From a virus: a stretch of 64,000 bases of DNA. The notes beneath the pieces are model-generated. The model was not told the DNA's origin. It made no database searches and saw nothing but the letters and a program-made list of their open reading frames with translations. Every line of letters begins with the position of its first letter. The first letter of the stretch is position 1. Shown here one piece after another: positions 34,591 through 42,749 of this stretch. Made by a program: the position numbers and the translations under genes. The stretch lies in the IMG/VR virus record IMGVR_UViG_3300034418_009484, positions 28,393-92,392 of that record. The stretch is one strand, 5' to 3'.

Positions 34591-34644
34591 TTATTTCCTA
34601 ATAAAAAAAGATGCAATAAAAATTGCTATTGCTAATTCAATCAT
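34591..34644 (-). CDS. Possible 17-residue membrane micropeptide
   Basis: A tiny frame from ATG to TAA encodes a hydrophobic peptide with a basic tail (MIELAIAIFIASFFIRK). GGAG lies 6 bases before the ATG, good spacing for a ribosome site, and the stop abuts the glycosyltransferase start. It sits between a terminator and the next gene. Its length allows chance; the ribosome site and hydrophobic composition raise the odds. Confidence 0.3.
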   Translation of the reverse strand: MIELAIAIFIASFFIRK

Positions 34645-34653
34645 AGTTGCTCC

Positions 34654-34688
34654 AAAAAAAAATCCATGTGAACATTAGCCCACATGGA
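34654..34688 (-). terminator. Intrinsic terminator after thioredoxin-like gene
   Basis: TCCATGTG and CACATGGA form a perfect 8-base minus-strand stem with a 10-base loop, then nine T residues. It follows the thioredoxin-like gene by about 30 bases and ends the block of exported proteins. Confidence 0.88.
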
Positions 34689-34717
34689 ATTATACTTTAG
34701 GATTCTGAATTATGGAC

Positions 34718-35125
34718 TTAATTTTTAAGCCATTCTTTCATAAAAGAAGCATTTTTTGAACCAATGAATCTTTTAATTTCGTTCCATCTTTTTAATTTCT
34801 CACTCCATGAATATTTAACAACTAAAGGAATAGTTGTTGGCTTTGAGTAGTCTATCCACATTTTAGTTGTTTTATCTTTTTTTTCAATATCTAAAATGTA
34901 GTATTTAATTTTTTCCGACTCTACATACTCTTTCATTTCTTGAGATTTCATAATATTTTTTAATTGCCTACATGGACCACACCAGTCTGCACTAAATTGA
35001 ATTACTATCTCTTTTTTAATATCTTTTGAGTTTACTGGTTGTTCAGCACAACCTTTTTTACAGTTATTCCCACCACAACATGCCATGATTAATATCCCTA
35101 GAATCATTAATTTTTTTTTGAACAT
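34718..35125 (-). CDS. Thioredoxin-like lipoprotein
   Basis: 135 residues. The N-terminus is a basic/hydrophobic signal (KKKLMILGILIMAC) with a lipobox-like L-I-M-A-C, so it is probably membrane-anchored outside the cytoplasm. The thioredoxin active site is WCGPC in QFSADWCGPCRQLK, followed by a cis-proline region (TTIPLVVKYS). It could reduce disulfides at the cell surface or help the exported neighbours fold. Another guess, reductant supply to the ribonucleotide reductase, is unlikely if it is exported. Confidence 0.8.
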   Translation of the reverse strand: MFKKKLMILGILIMACCGGNNCKKGCAEQPVNSKDIKKEIVIQFSADWCGPCRQLKNIMKSQEMKEYVESEKIKYYILDIEKKDKTTKMWIDYSKPTTIPLVVKYSWSEKLKRWNEIKRFIGSKNASFMKEWLKN

Positions 35126-35126
35126 T

Positions 35127-35279
35127 TTACTTGCTCTTGTAAGGACAATGTTTACAATTATTATTACAACATTTTCCTCTTGACTTCAAGAACTTTTCCG
35201 TAAATACAACTTTATTATCTACTATGTAGTAGTCTATATTTTCAATAAGCTTTTTATTATCTTGGACCTTGTTGACCAT
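35127..35279 (-). CDS. DUF5522-like small cysteine-rich protein
   Basis: 50 residues from the start I prefer, though the ribosome site is weak and an earlier start exists. VFTEKFLKSRGKCCNNNC and KHCPYK match the C-C-x-N-x-C-x-x-C-P-Y pattern of the DUF5522 family, seen in several bacterial phyla. The cysteines may bind iron or zinc. It overlaps the upstream secreted-protein gene by 23 bases. Confidence 0.65.
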   Translation of the reverse strand: MVNKVQDNKKLIENIDYYIVDNKVVFTEKFLKSRGKCCNNNCKHCPYKSK

Positions 35280-35547
35280 TATAAAAATTAAATGTTTGAA
35301 CTTGAGGAATGTGATAAAAACCATAATTTATTCCCATTCTAACATGCCTTCTATATGGATCAACATATACAGGACCGACATTCAAAGATGTTCCTTGAGG
35401 CAACCAAACAACATAAGGTTGATAATAAACCCTGGGAGGATTATATCTGTAGTCATGGGGATGCTGATGATTTTGCCAAGGCCAATGAGCCTCTGCTGTA
35501 GCAGCAAATAATAAAACGCCTAATAAACCAATAATTAAATTTCTCAT
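35257..35547 (-). CDS. Small secreted Tyr/Pro/His-rich protein
   Basis: 96 residues. NLIIGLLGVLLFAATAEA is a clear signal peptide with an A-x-A cleavage site, and the mature part is rich in His, Pro and Tyr (HWPWQNHQHPHDYRYNPP). No enzyme motif. Such proteins are common in planctomycete genomes; here it sits beside DUF1501-type and Tat proteins, suggesting the group was acquired from a host. Confidence 0.65.
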   Translation of the reverse strand: MRNLIIGLLGVLLFAATAEAHWPWQNHQHPHDYRYNPPRVYYQPYVVWLPQGTSLNVGPVYVDPYRRHVRMGINYGFYHIPQVQTFNFYNGQQGPR

Positions 35548-36773
35548 ACAATCTCCTTTAAAATGTTTTTAGAATCTTCCTTGACTATATCATGCGGACG
35601 ACCATCAACGCCAGTCCATCTTGTTTTCTTTTCCATATCTAAATGGTCAAATATTGTCCAGGCTAAATCCTCTGGTGTACAATGACCACTTTCTGCCTCA
35701 TCTGCATTTCCATTTGAAGCACCAATAGTTCTACCCATTTCGTAACTACCACAACTAATCATTAGTGGTGCAAGTTTTCCAAAATGATCTCTACCTTGGT
35801 TTTGATTTACTTTTGGAGTTCTTCCAAACTCAGAAGTCACGATAAGCATTACACGCTCGTACATACCTCTATGTTCTAATAAATCCATAACTTTACAAAG
35901 ATAGGCATCTAATTCTTTTTGTCTAGTTTCTAATGAAGCACCTATATTTTGATGCATGTCCCAGCCACCCATATTAAGCGTTACAAATTTAGAACCTGCT
36001 TCCAATAGACGGATCGCAGTTAAACAATCAGTTCCAAAACTTGTAGCCTTAAAACGGTCATAATGACTGTCTTCTTCTACTTTAAAAGCCTTTGAAGTAC
36101 TTCCTAATATAATATCAACAGACTGTTCTCTCAAATCTCTCCAATCTTTTGACATTTGTTGGTTTCTTCCAATAAATCCATTATCAATTACATTTAATGC
36201 ATGTAATCTTTTTCTAAAGTCATCACTCTTGCCAAGAAGTTGTAGGTCTTTTCTGCCTTCTCTGGTTGCGTCAAAACCCATATATTTACCACCCAACCAA
36301 GCGGCATCATCATGTTGTATTTCTCCCATTTTAATATATGTAGGCAGTCCATCATCTGTATTTGGACCATGATATTTTGCCATACAACTACCGTAACTGG
36401 GCCATTTTGAACTAGTACCAGCACCAAAATTAGCTTCTCCGGTTACTACCCAATGAACAGCAGATGCATGGTTCTGATCCCTATGACCGAACGCTCTAGG
36501 AATAGCTATTTTGTTGGTTCTGCTAGATAAATTCTCAAAAAGACCACCTAGCTCTATGCCTGCAACATTAGTTTTCCTAGCGCCTGTCACGCTTCTACGA
36601 TCAGCAGGAGCATATGGTATAGGATTAAAAGTTTCAATATGAGAAGCACCACCTCCGAGAAACAGGAATAGTACTGCGGGATCGTCTTTTTGTTTTTCTT
36701 CTGCATATGCTGCGCTTATGTTACCTACTAAAAAACCAGAAGTTCCACATTTAATAAAATCTCTTCTTTTCAT
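35544..36773 (-). CDS. DUF1501-type exported protein (Tat signal)
   Basis: 409 residues. The N-terminus MKRRDFIKCGTSGFLVG is a twin-arginine (Tat) signal. LFLFLGGGASHIETFNP matches the first DUF1501 motif (sulfatase-like phosphatase fold), FVTLNMGGWDMHQN the central D-x-H metal site, and VTSEFGRTPKVNQNQGRDHFG the last metal-binding block. DUF1501 proteins abound in Planctomycetota and are thought to act on sulfated or phosphorylated polymers. Its presence in a phage is unusual. Function on a substrate is not known. Confidence 0.85.
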   Translation of the reverse strand: MKRRDFIKCGTSGFLVGNISAAYAEEKQKDDPAVLFLFLGGGASHIETFNPIPYAPADRRSVTGARKTNVAGIELGGLFENLSSRTNKIAIPRAFGHRDQNHASAVHWVVTGEANFGAGTSSKWPSYGSCMAKYHGPNTDDGLPTYIKMGEIQHDDAAWLGGKYMGFDATREGRKDLQLLGKSDDFRKRLHALNVIDNGFIGRNQQMSKDWRDLREQSVDIILGSTSKAFKVEEDSHYDRFKATSFGTDCLTAIRLLEAGSKFVTLNMGGWDMHQNIGASLETRQKELDAYLCKVMDLLEHRGMYERVMLIVTSEFGRTPKVNQNQGRDHFGKLAPLMISCGSYEMGRTIGASNGNADEAESGHCTPEDLAWTIFDHLDMEKKTRWTGVDGRPHDIVKEDSKNILKEIV

Positions 36774-37216
36774 CTAAACCATCTCCTTCTTATTGTCGTT
36801 CTTCTTTTTTTATTGTGGTCATCGTCATGTAGTTTTTGGAGTTGGTCAGTTGACAAAGTGTTTAAATACGATTTATCAAACTTATGATTAGCCCCAGCAA
36901 GGTGAGATATTAATGCCATTCTACTTTGTGCTTTATTCCAACTTCCGTTTACGTTCCACTTAGGATCGTAGTAACGGTTTTCATTGAGGTCGGTTTCGGC
37001 ATAGATGGTCGTGATTGCTTGCTCATCGCCCGCGAGAGTTTTCACCAATGTTTCACTGCAAACAGAGTCGGAATAATCAGACGCTTTAGCTAATTCCCAC
37101 TGGTCGCAAAACCACTGCTCGCTGAATTTGTATTCTTTTGATTCGCATTTTCTAGCTAAAGCAGCACCAAAGAAAGGTGCTGCTGCTAAAACCTTTATAA
37201 AATTTCTTCTTTCCAT
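36770..37216 (-). CDS. Small Tat-exported protein
   Basis: 148 residues. MERRNFIKVLAAAPFFGAAL is a twin-arginine signal. The mature part has a conserved-looking KLHDDDHNKKRR end and WNVNGSWNKAQSRM, with helices but no enzyme motif. It overlaps the DUF1501 gene by 4 bases, so the two are probably cotranslated and exported together, perhaps as partners. Confidence 0.65.
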   Translation of the reverse strand: MERRNFIKVLAAAPFFGAALARKCESKEYKFSEQWFCDQWELAKASDYSDSVCSETLVKTLAGDEQAITTIYAETDLNENRYYDPKWNVNGSWNKAQSRMALISHLAGANHKFDKSYLNTLSTDQLQKLHDDDHNKKRRTTIRRRWFR

Positions 37217-37217
37217 A

Positions 37218-38165
37218 TCACCATGCCTTACAAGACCAATATCTTGCTTTCCATTTTGGACCGGGATTACTACAGTTATGTCTAGCTCTAAAGCTCTTTC
37301 TCCTTGCTGGATTGCTTTTCTTAATTTTCATATTTGGATCTCCAAATCGAACAAGAACAACATTTCCTTTTTCATTTTTAGTATAAACGGCACTTTTCTT
37401 AGGACCGCCGGGAGTTCTAAATGGTTTATTTAAAGTTACTTTTCGGCCTTGATACTCGGCAGCATAAGACTCATCAGCACTTTGCGACTTTACAAAATCG
37501 TAGACATTCTGAATATAAACTTCTGACTTAGAAATCATATCCTTAGTCCAATCTTCAAAATCAACACTCTCAAGATATTCTTCAATTTCCATGAGTTGCT
37601 TGTGCATCTTCATGAGTTGCTCACGTTGCATCTGACCTTCTTCGTATTCCGCAACTGTTTTTTTCAACAAAGATTGCGCTCGTTTCCAAGCCTCTGGATC
37701 AGGTCTATCTTTATCTCCCGGTTTTGCTGGGCGATATTTCTTACCTTCGCGTTCTTTCTTTTTACGGATATTTTCCCAAAGACCGGGACGATTTGCTGCG
37801 ATATCCCATTCTTCTACATCATCACCTTCGTACCCCTCATAATAATCTTCACTAGCAGGAGTAACAAAGTTATCTTCTGTAATTTCTTCTGCCCATCCCT
37901 CATTTGTGTAAAGTGCAATAGATATACAGCTTCCTTCTGCAAAATTAGCACCAGCCTCATATGCACATTCTAGCACATATTCAATTTCTGATTCTTGAAT
38001 TTCCCATTCGTATTCAGAAGCCATTTCTGAAAACTTTTTTGGACCTTCTATAGCAATCCCCTGCTTAATTGCTTGCTTCTTACCATTAGGACCAACAAAG
38101 CATTTTCCAGAATCTCCCCACTTCCATCCTGATTTATTATTTTCATTGCATTTTTTCAAAGGCAT
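37218..38165 (-). CDS. Prohead-core or structural protein with ARYWSCKxW tail
   Basis: 315 residues. The N-terminus (WKWGDSGKCFVGPNGKKQAI) and the C-terminal block (RRKSFRARHNCSNPGPKWK, then ARYWSCKAW) are signatures I associate with phage structural proteins of the prohead-core type. Between them is an acidic, helical middle (YEWEIQESEIEYVLECAYEAG). It probably belongs to virion assembly, though the other capsid genes are not in the window. A membrane segment is absent. Confidence 0.55.
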   Translation of the reverse strand: MPLKKCNENNKSGWKWGDSGKCFVGPNGKKQAIKQGIAIEGPKKFSEMASEYEWEIQESEIEYVLECAYEAGANFAEGSCISIALYTNEGWAEEITEDNFVTPASEDYYEGYEGDDVEEWDIAANRPGLWENIRKKKEREGKKYRPAKPGDKDRPDPEAWKRAQSLLKKTVAEYEEGQMQREQLMKMHKQLMEIEEYLESVDFEDWTKDMISKSEVYIQNVYDFVKSQSADESYAAEYQGRKVTLNKPFRTPGGPKKSAVYTKNEKGNVVLVRFGDPNMKIKKSNPARRKSFRARHNCSNPGPKWKARYWSCKAW

Positions 38166-38186
38166 TTTTAATCTCCAGTCATAATA

Positions 38187-38225
38187 TATAAAAAACCAAC
38201 AGTAATATATACACCACTGTTGGTT
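38187..38225 (-). terminator. Intrinsic terminator after SSB
   Basis: AACCAACAGT and ACTGTTGGTT form a perfect 10-base minus-strand stem around a 12-base AT-rich loop, and a T-rich run follows. It lies between the SSB gene and the structural-protein gene and would limit readthrough from the strongly expressed SSB unit. Confidence 0.88.
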
Positions 38226-38255
38226 CTAAACAAATATCAAAATATATTAATCAAA

Positions 38256-38651
38256 TTAAAATGGAACTTCTTCCGAAGATTCTTCAGTACTGGCAACTCT
38301 TTGATTCTTAGATCCGCCACCATTTGATTTAGGCCCAAGATTAACTCTTTCTGCTACAACTCTCAGTTTTGATCTTTTAACGCCTTCATCTGTTTCCCAA
38401 GTGTCAAGCTGAAGCCTACCTTCTACCATAACAAAAGCACCTTTTGTAAGGTACTGAGCCAGAGATTCTGCTTGCTTACCCCACAGGGTAACATCAACAA
38501 AAGTTGGCTCTTCTTGTTTATTGCCATCTTTTGACCAGATTCTGTTTGAGCAAATGCCAACGTCTGCAACGGCTGTACCGTTTGGAGTGTAGCGAAGCTC
38601 AGTGTCTCTAGTTACTCTACCTGAACCAACCCATCTGTTAAGATCTGACAT
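38256..38651 (-). CDS. ssb: Single-stranded DNA-binding protein
   Basis: 131 residues. The OB fold is clear: NRWVGSGRVTRDTELRYTPN, VADVGICSNRI, FVDVTLWGKQAESLAQYL, and GAFVMVEGRLQLDTWET. A glycine/serine linker precedes a short acidic tip, SSEEVPF, like the D-D-I-P-F tail that recruits partner proteins in bacterial SSB. It protects single strands at the phage fork. An intrinsic terminator follows. Confidence 0.92.
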   Translation of the reverse strand: MSDLNRWVGSGRVTRDTELRYTPNGTAVADVGICSNRIWSKDGNKQEEPTFVDVTLWGKQAESLAQYLTKGAFVMVEGRLQLDTWETDEGVKRSKLRVVAERVNLGPKSNGGGSKNQRVASTEESSEEVPF

Positions 38652-38692
38652 AAAAATAAATCTCCTAAATAATAAAAATAAATAAAAATAAA

Positions 38693-38923
38693 TTAAACTA
38701 ATTCGCCTCGATATCGCAACGCTTTTCTTGCAAGGCGACGACCATAAGTAGTACCGTGATTTCTAACTAATTTTCTAAACTCTCCAGAAAACTCTGTAAA
38801 AGTAACTGAGTCAACAACTTCTCTTGTTGTTAATTCTCCAGAACTCCATCTTGAAATAGTTTTTAAAACACTATTGTTTGAGTCAAGAAGTAGGTTCCAA
38901 TCAACTGAGCTAGAATTTTTCAT
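38693..38923 (-). CDS. Small unknown protein
   Basis: 76 residues from the ATG with AAGGAAA ahead of it. RWSSGELTTREVVDSVTFTEF and FRKLVRNHGTTYGRRLARKAL give a helical, basic C-terminal half suited to nucleic-acid contact. No known motif. It lies directly upstream of SSB. Confidence 0.5.
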   Translation of the reverse strand: MKNSSSVDWNLLLDSNNSVLKTISRWSSGELTTREVVDSVTFTEFSGEFRKLVRNHGTTYGRRLARKALRYRGELV

Positions 38924-38942
38924 ACAATTTCCTTTCTTAAAT

Positions 38943-39239
38943 TTATTTAGACTGAATAAACGGATTAACACTAATAGTTTCACTAACGCTTCCGTCTGCA
39001 TTTTCAATTCTACTTTCTAACTGCGGATTTATAGCAGATAAAGGAACTGAAGCTGGAGGTGAATTTAGAGCCGTATTCTGATTAGAAGTATTATTTTGTA
39101 AGGCATTAACGCATTCGTTAAAATGCGATCTAAGTTGTGCAACATATCTTTGCTGTTCTTCAAGATTATTTTCTGCTCTTTTAATTTCTTCTTGAAGATT
39201 ATTAGCATAAGAATTCGCCATTTCATTCATTGTAATCAT
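38943..39239 (-). CDS. Coiled-coil protein
   Basis: 98 residues. LQEEIKRAENNLEEQQRYVA is a heptad-like coiled coil; the second half is flexible and rich in Asn, Ser and Pro (NNTSNQNTALNSPPASVPLS) and ends in VSETISVNPFIQSK. No enzyme motif. Perhaps a scaffold-like or structural accessory protein. Confidence 0.5.
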   Translation of the reverse strand: MITMNEMANSYANNLQEEIKRAENNLEEQQRYVAQLRSHFNECVNALQNNTSNQNTALNSPPASVPLSAINPQLESRIENADGSVSETISVNPFIQSK

Positions 39240-39244
39240 TTTAA

Positions 39245-39583
39245 TTATCCTTTATAAGCTCTGATTGATTTGATTTTACCCTGTTCGTTTATATTAAAAA
39301 TATCTACAACATTTAAAACTTCATCGTCTAATTCTAAAACAAATTCTATAAAAACAAGTTTGTTCCTGTATGCTGTATTTAAGATATGAATCTTTATTGT
39401 TTCAAAATTTGAAAACAATTCTTTGTTTGCTAAAATTACACTGTCTTTTCCTTTCGCCGTTATTTCCCAGTCTCTTAATTGTACTTCGTCATCATAAGCT
39501 TTTTCTAAATTTTTTAAATTTTTTGTACAAAAATCTGCCAAATAATTCTTAACTAAATCTATCCAAATCATATCAAACTCCAA
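39245..39583 (-). CDS. Unknown phage protein
   Basis: 112 residues with mixed helix and strand: LVKNYLADFCTKNLKNLEKA at the start, RNKLVFIEFVLELDDEVLN in the middle. The pattern resembles small nuclear-transport-factor-like or SnoaL-like folds, but this is a weak guess. It overlaps the glycan gene upstream by 11 bases and ends the glycan locus. Confidence 0.5.
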   Translation of the reverse strand: MEFDMIWIDLVKNYLADFCTKNLKNLEKAYDDEVQLRDWEITAKGKDSVILANKELFSNFETIKIHILNTAYRNKLVFIEFVLELDDEVLNVVDIFNINEQGKIKSIRAYKG

Positions 39584-40628
39584 TTCTAGGAATATGTTTT
39601 GTTTCTTCTAATAAAGTGTATGGAGATACAAATTTACAATATGTGGTTATATCATCCTGTACGATAGGTATTAAATCTTCACTTTTTTTTACAGTATTAT
39701 TAAATAAAGTTTTCATTAAAGCATATCCTGCTCTGTGCTTACATAAAAAGTATTTGCATTTACATTTTTCTTTAAAATATGAAGTTATAAAATTAATAAT
39801 ATCTCCATTGTAGTTTAAATCTATATCGTCTTTATAAATTTCACACTTTATTGAATTAACATAATAATAATAACTATCAAATTTATTTATATCTATAGGA
39901 GAAAAATATTTTTTCATAAGAACATGACTTTCTTTTTTATATACATTTCTACCAATTTTATTAATTAAATAATCTACACAAAATTTTATTTCTGGAGGGG
40001 TATTAGTTACATTCTGATGAATAATTTTATCCATTAAATCAGGGTCATCATAGAATGCGTAGGAATATCTTTTGTCCGATAAATAAGAATATATAATATT
40101 GTTATTTACGCCAAGCTCCTTTATTTTTTCAATTTGTAAATTAAAAAAATCGTAAATTTCACTTGTTTTTCCTGCAATAATATGATCGCCAGGATGATAC
40201 GGTAGATCATTTCTAAAAAAAGAACTAGAGCAAACTATCTTATTCTTTTCCTCAATTATTTTATCTATAAGAACATTATAACCTTTGTACATTGCGTTAC
40301 TTCTTAATTTAATTATGTAATCATAACTATTAAATTTTAAAGCATTAACAATTCCATTGTATGAAGAAACAGATTGTTTAACAAAATTATTATTATTAAA
40401 TAATAATGACTTATCTAAAATAGGTTTATTTAAAACAACTTTAATATTGTTATCATCTTTTAATCTTTTTAATTCATTAAAAAGTTTTTTATTATTCCAT
40501 AGGTCTTCATTCCATGTAGATATATAAATATCTTGTGGATCAATATAATCTTTTAGATTATTTATATTAGCATGTAATATATCAATATTATTGATACATG
40601 AACCTTGAATTATAACAGCTATTTTCAT
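39573..40628 (-). CDS. WavE-like glycosyltransferase
   Basis: 351 residues. KIAVIIQGSCINNID begins a GT fold, IYISTWNEDL gives the acidic site area, YDYIIKLRSNAMYKG the conserved R-x-D-like block (here with N), and YHPGDHIIAGKTSEIYDFF the helical motif shared with a second protein in the locus. This pattern matches the WavE family of LPS core synthesis. It probably adds a sugar to a phage- or host-surface glycan. Confidence 0.65.
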   Translation of the reverse strand: MKIAVIIQGSCINNIDILHANINNLKDYIDPQDIYISTWNEDLWNNKKLFNELKRLKDDNNIKVVLNKPILDKSLLFNNNNFVKQSVSSYNGIVNALKFNSYDYIIKLRSNAMYKGYNVLIDKIIEEKNKIVCSSSFFRNDLPYHPGDHIIAGKTSEIYDFFNLQIEKIKELGVNNNIIYSYLSDKRYSYAFYDDPDLMDKIIHQNVTNTPPEIKFCVDYLINKIGRNVYKKESHVLMKKYFSPIDINKFDSYYYYVNSIKCEIYKDDIDLNYNGDIINFITSYFKEKCKCKYFLCKHRAGYALMKTLFNNTVKKSEDLIPIVQDDITTYCKFVSPYTLLEETKHIPRIGV

Positions 40629-41995
40629 TTATGACTGTCCATAAAAATCTTCAGATCTTCTGGAGTGCCAAGACCCCACATGCTATTGCTTGCGATATTA
40701 GATATCTTAATTTTCTTATTGTCTTCAATCGCTTGATTAAATACAGGACAAACATAAAATTCATTATTAAATCTAATATCTTTAGAAATCATATCTTCTG
40801 CATATTTAACGTAGTCGGAGCCTTTTTTCCAATAATAAATCCCAACAGTTGCTATATCGCTAATAGGATCTTTTTCAGCTACTTCATTAACATACCCATC
40901 TTCTCCCAACTTCACAAAACTCCATTTCGGATGATGTGATTTAAAAGTTAATATACCAGCATCTATCTCATTGTCGCCTTGCATTGAATACATAAAATCA
41001 TGAGAGTCCCAGTCAACATATTGATCTGAGTTAGCCATTAAAAGTGGTTCATCGTTATCAATAAATTGTTTAGCTAGTAATGTAGTACATGCTGCTCCTT
41101 CTGTCACTCCATCAACTTCAACCACTTCACATTTTGGACAGATAGAACTTAGCATATTTTTTAAGTTGTATTTTTCTGAATGTGATTTCTGAACTATGAA
41201 TACATATTTGGCTTGGACATTTAAATTTTCTACTACCAATTCTATCATTGGTTTTCCGTTTACTTCAATGAGAGGTTTTGGAAAAGTATAACCAGCCTTT
41301 TCAAATCGTGATCCTGCGCCAGCCATAGGTATTAAAACATTCATTTTCCCACCATGCCATTTGTCTTTATTCACTTGTTCTTTCCTTTCTATTTTATCTA
41401 TATGTCTTAGAATTTGCTCCAAATAAACATCGTCTGTATTTCTAACAGCATGTAAATGCGCACCAGAATCAATAGCTGCTTTTCTACCTATTGGAGAATC
41501 TTCTATTATAAGAGTTTCTTTTGGTGATGCTCCTGCCTTAATCATACTTTGTAAGTATATCTCTGGACTAGGTTTTGAGAATTTTACATCTTCATTTGAA
41601 AAAATTTCATCAATAAATTCTATCAAATCATTCCTTATGAGCATCATTTTGATAGTGTTCTTTATTGAATTTGAACATACATGTACAGAGTAATTTCTCG
41701 ATTTTAATACTCTTATTATATTTCTCATATAAACATTTGGCATCATATAATCTATGACTTCCAAAGTTTTTTTCTGTTTTTCTTTCCATATCTTTTCATG
41801 AAGGCTATAGTCAATACCTAATATTTCAAGTTTCTTTTTTGTTGGCAATCCATCATATTTTGATAGATGGTCTTTTTTTGAAATCTTGTATTGTTCTCCA
41901 CAAATTTTTTCTAAGGCTAAATTTAATGCTTCAAAATGAATTTCTCTAGCATCAACAAGAACGCCGTCTAAATCAAATATAATGTGTTTAATCAT
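40625..41995 (-). CDS. HAD phosphatase fused to sugar nucleotidyltransferase
   Basis: 456 residues. Residues 1-205 are a HAD domain: IIFDLDGVLVDA has the nucleophile and acid aspartates (D8, D10), SNSIKNTIKM the Ser motif, KPSPEIYLQSMI the lysine motif and IIEDSPIGRKAA the last acids. Residues 218-456 are a nucleotidyltransferase with LIPMAGAGSRFEKAGYTFPK, LLMANSDQYVDW and NNEFYVCPVFNQAI. The fusion suggests one enzyme that dephosphorylates a sugar phosphate and activates another in the same pathway. Confidence 0.88.
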   Translation of the reverse strand: MIKHIIFDLDGVLVDAREIHFEALNLALEKICGEQYKISKKDHLSKYDGLPTKKKLEILGIDYSLHEKIWKEKQKKTLEVIDYMMPNVYMRNIIRVLKSRNYSVHVCSNSIKNTIKMMLIRNDLIEFIDEIFSNEDVKFSKPSPEIYLQSMIKAGASPKETLIIEDSPIGRKAAIDSGAHLHAVRNTDDVYLEQILRHIDKIERKEQVNKDKWHGGKMNVLIPMAGAGSRFEKAGYTFPKPLIEVNGKPMIELVVENLNVQAKYVFIVQKSHSEKYNLKNMLSSICPKCEVVEVDGVTEGAACTTLLAKQFIDNDEPLLMANSDQYVDWDSHDFMYSMQGDNEIDAGILTFKSHHPKWSFVKLGEDGYVNEVAEKDPISDIATVGIYYWKKGSDYVKYAEDMISKDIRFNNEFYVCPVFNQAIEDNKKIKISNIASNSMWGLGTPEDLKIFMDSHK

Positions 41996-42749
41996 CTAAC
42001 ATGTCCTTCATTGAAAAAATATTTCTATGCTCATGAAATTTACTTACATAAACTTTATTAGCATGGCCCCATCTAGCCATAAATGGAACCAAAAGATTAA
42101 TATCAATAACTTCAAAACATTTTGCAAAGTTTTCTTTTGTTATTTCCAACCCCATAGCTTTCATTATATTACAAGCAAGCATTGCTTCAGCAGTCCAACT
42201 TTCACTTGGGCGAAATCTTCTATAATTATAACAGTATTTATCAAAACCCTTTTGTGAATAATTATGTGCGTCATAAAAAATATTTTCATATGCAGTTTTA
42301 AAAAATTTGGTTTTACCACCAAAAATATGATCGCCCATATGGTAAGGTTGGGTTTTAAATTTGTCTACAAATATATTTCCAAACAAAACCTTATCTTTAT
42401 TTTCCATCATCTTATCAACAAATGGTTCTAAATTATAGTACTCATCTGATCTTACTTTGATGGTATATTCTGTTTGGACTTGCTCGATGCCAGTCTTTGT
42501 AGTTGATACAGCCCAAGCTATCGTACTTTTTTGAATAAGATTTTGCATCCTTTTATTACAGCAATAACAATTACCTTTATCACAAAGCTCATGAGAAACT
42601 ACTTTAACATAATTAGGTAGCTCGTTTAAACTTGGGTGATTCCAACTTGAGTAGACTATGTTGTTTGTAATTTTTCTATATTCTTCAATCTTATTCGCAC
42701 TATCTTCACTATACAAGCCTTGTATTACAATAGTAAGATCATCTTTCAT
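41988..42749 (-). CDS. WavE-like glycosyltransferase (second copy)
   Basis: 253 residues from the ATG preceded by a GAGAG site; an upstream TTG is less likely. LTIVIQGLYSEDSANK opens the fold, VQTEYTIKVRSDEYYNLEPF holds the R-x-D block and PYHMGDHIFGGKTKFFKTA repeats the helical motif of the other WavE-like protein. Two cysteine pairs (KGNCYCCNKR) are unusual. It overlaps neighbours by 8-11 bases. Confidence 0.65.
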   Translation of the reverse strand: MKDDLTIVIQGLYSEDSANKIEEYRKITNNIVYSSWNHPSLNELPNYVKVVSHELCDKGNCYCCNKRMQNLIQKSTIAWAVSTTKTGIEQVQTEYTIKVRSDEYYNLEPFVDKMMENKDKVLFGNIFVDKFKTQPYHMGDHIFGGKTKFFKTAYENIFYDAHNYSQKGFDKYCYNYRRFRPSESWTAEAMLACNIMKAMGLEITKENFAKCFEVIDINLLVPFMARWGHANKVYVSKFHEHRNIFSMKDMLDD

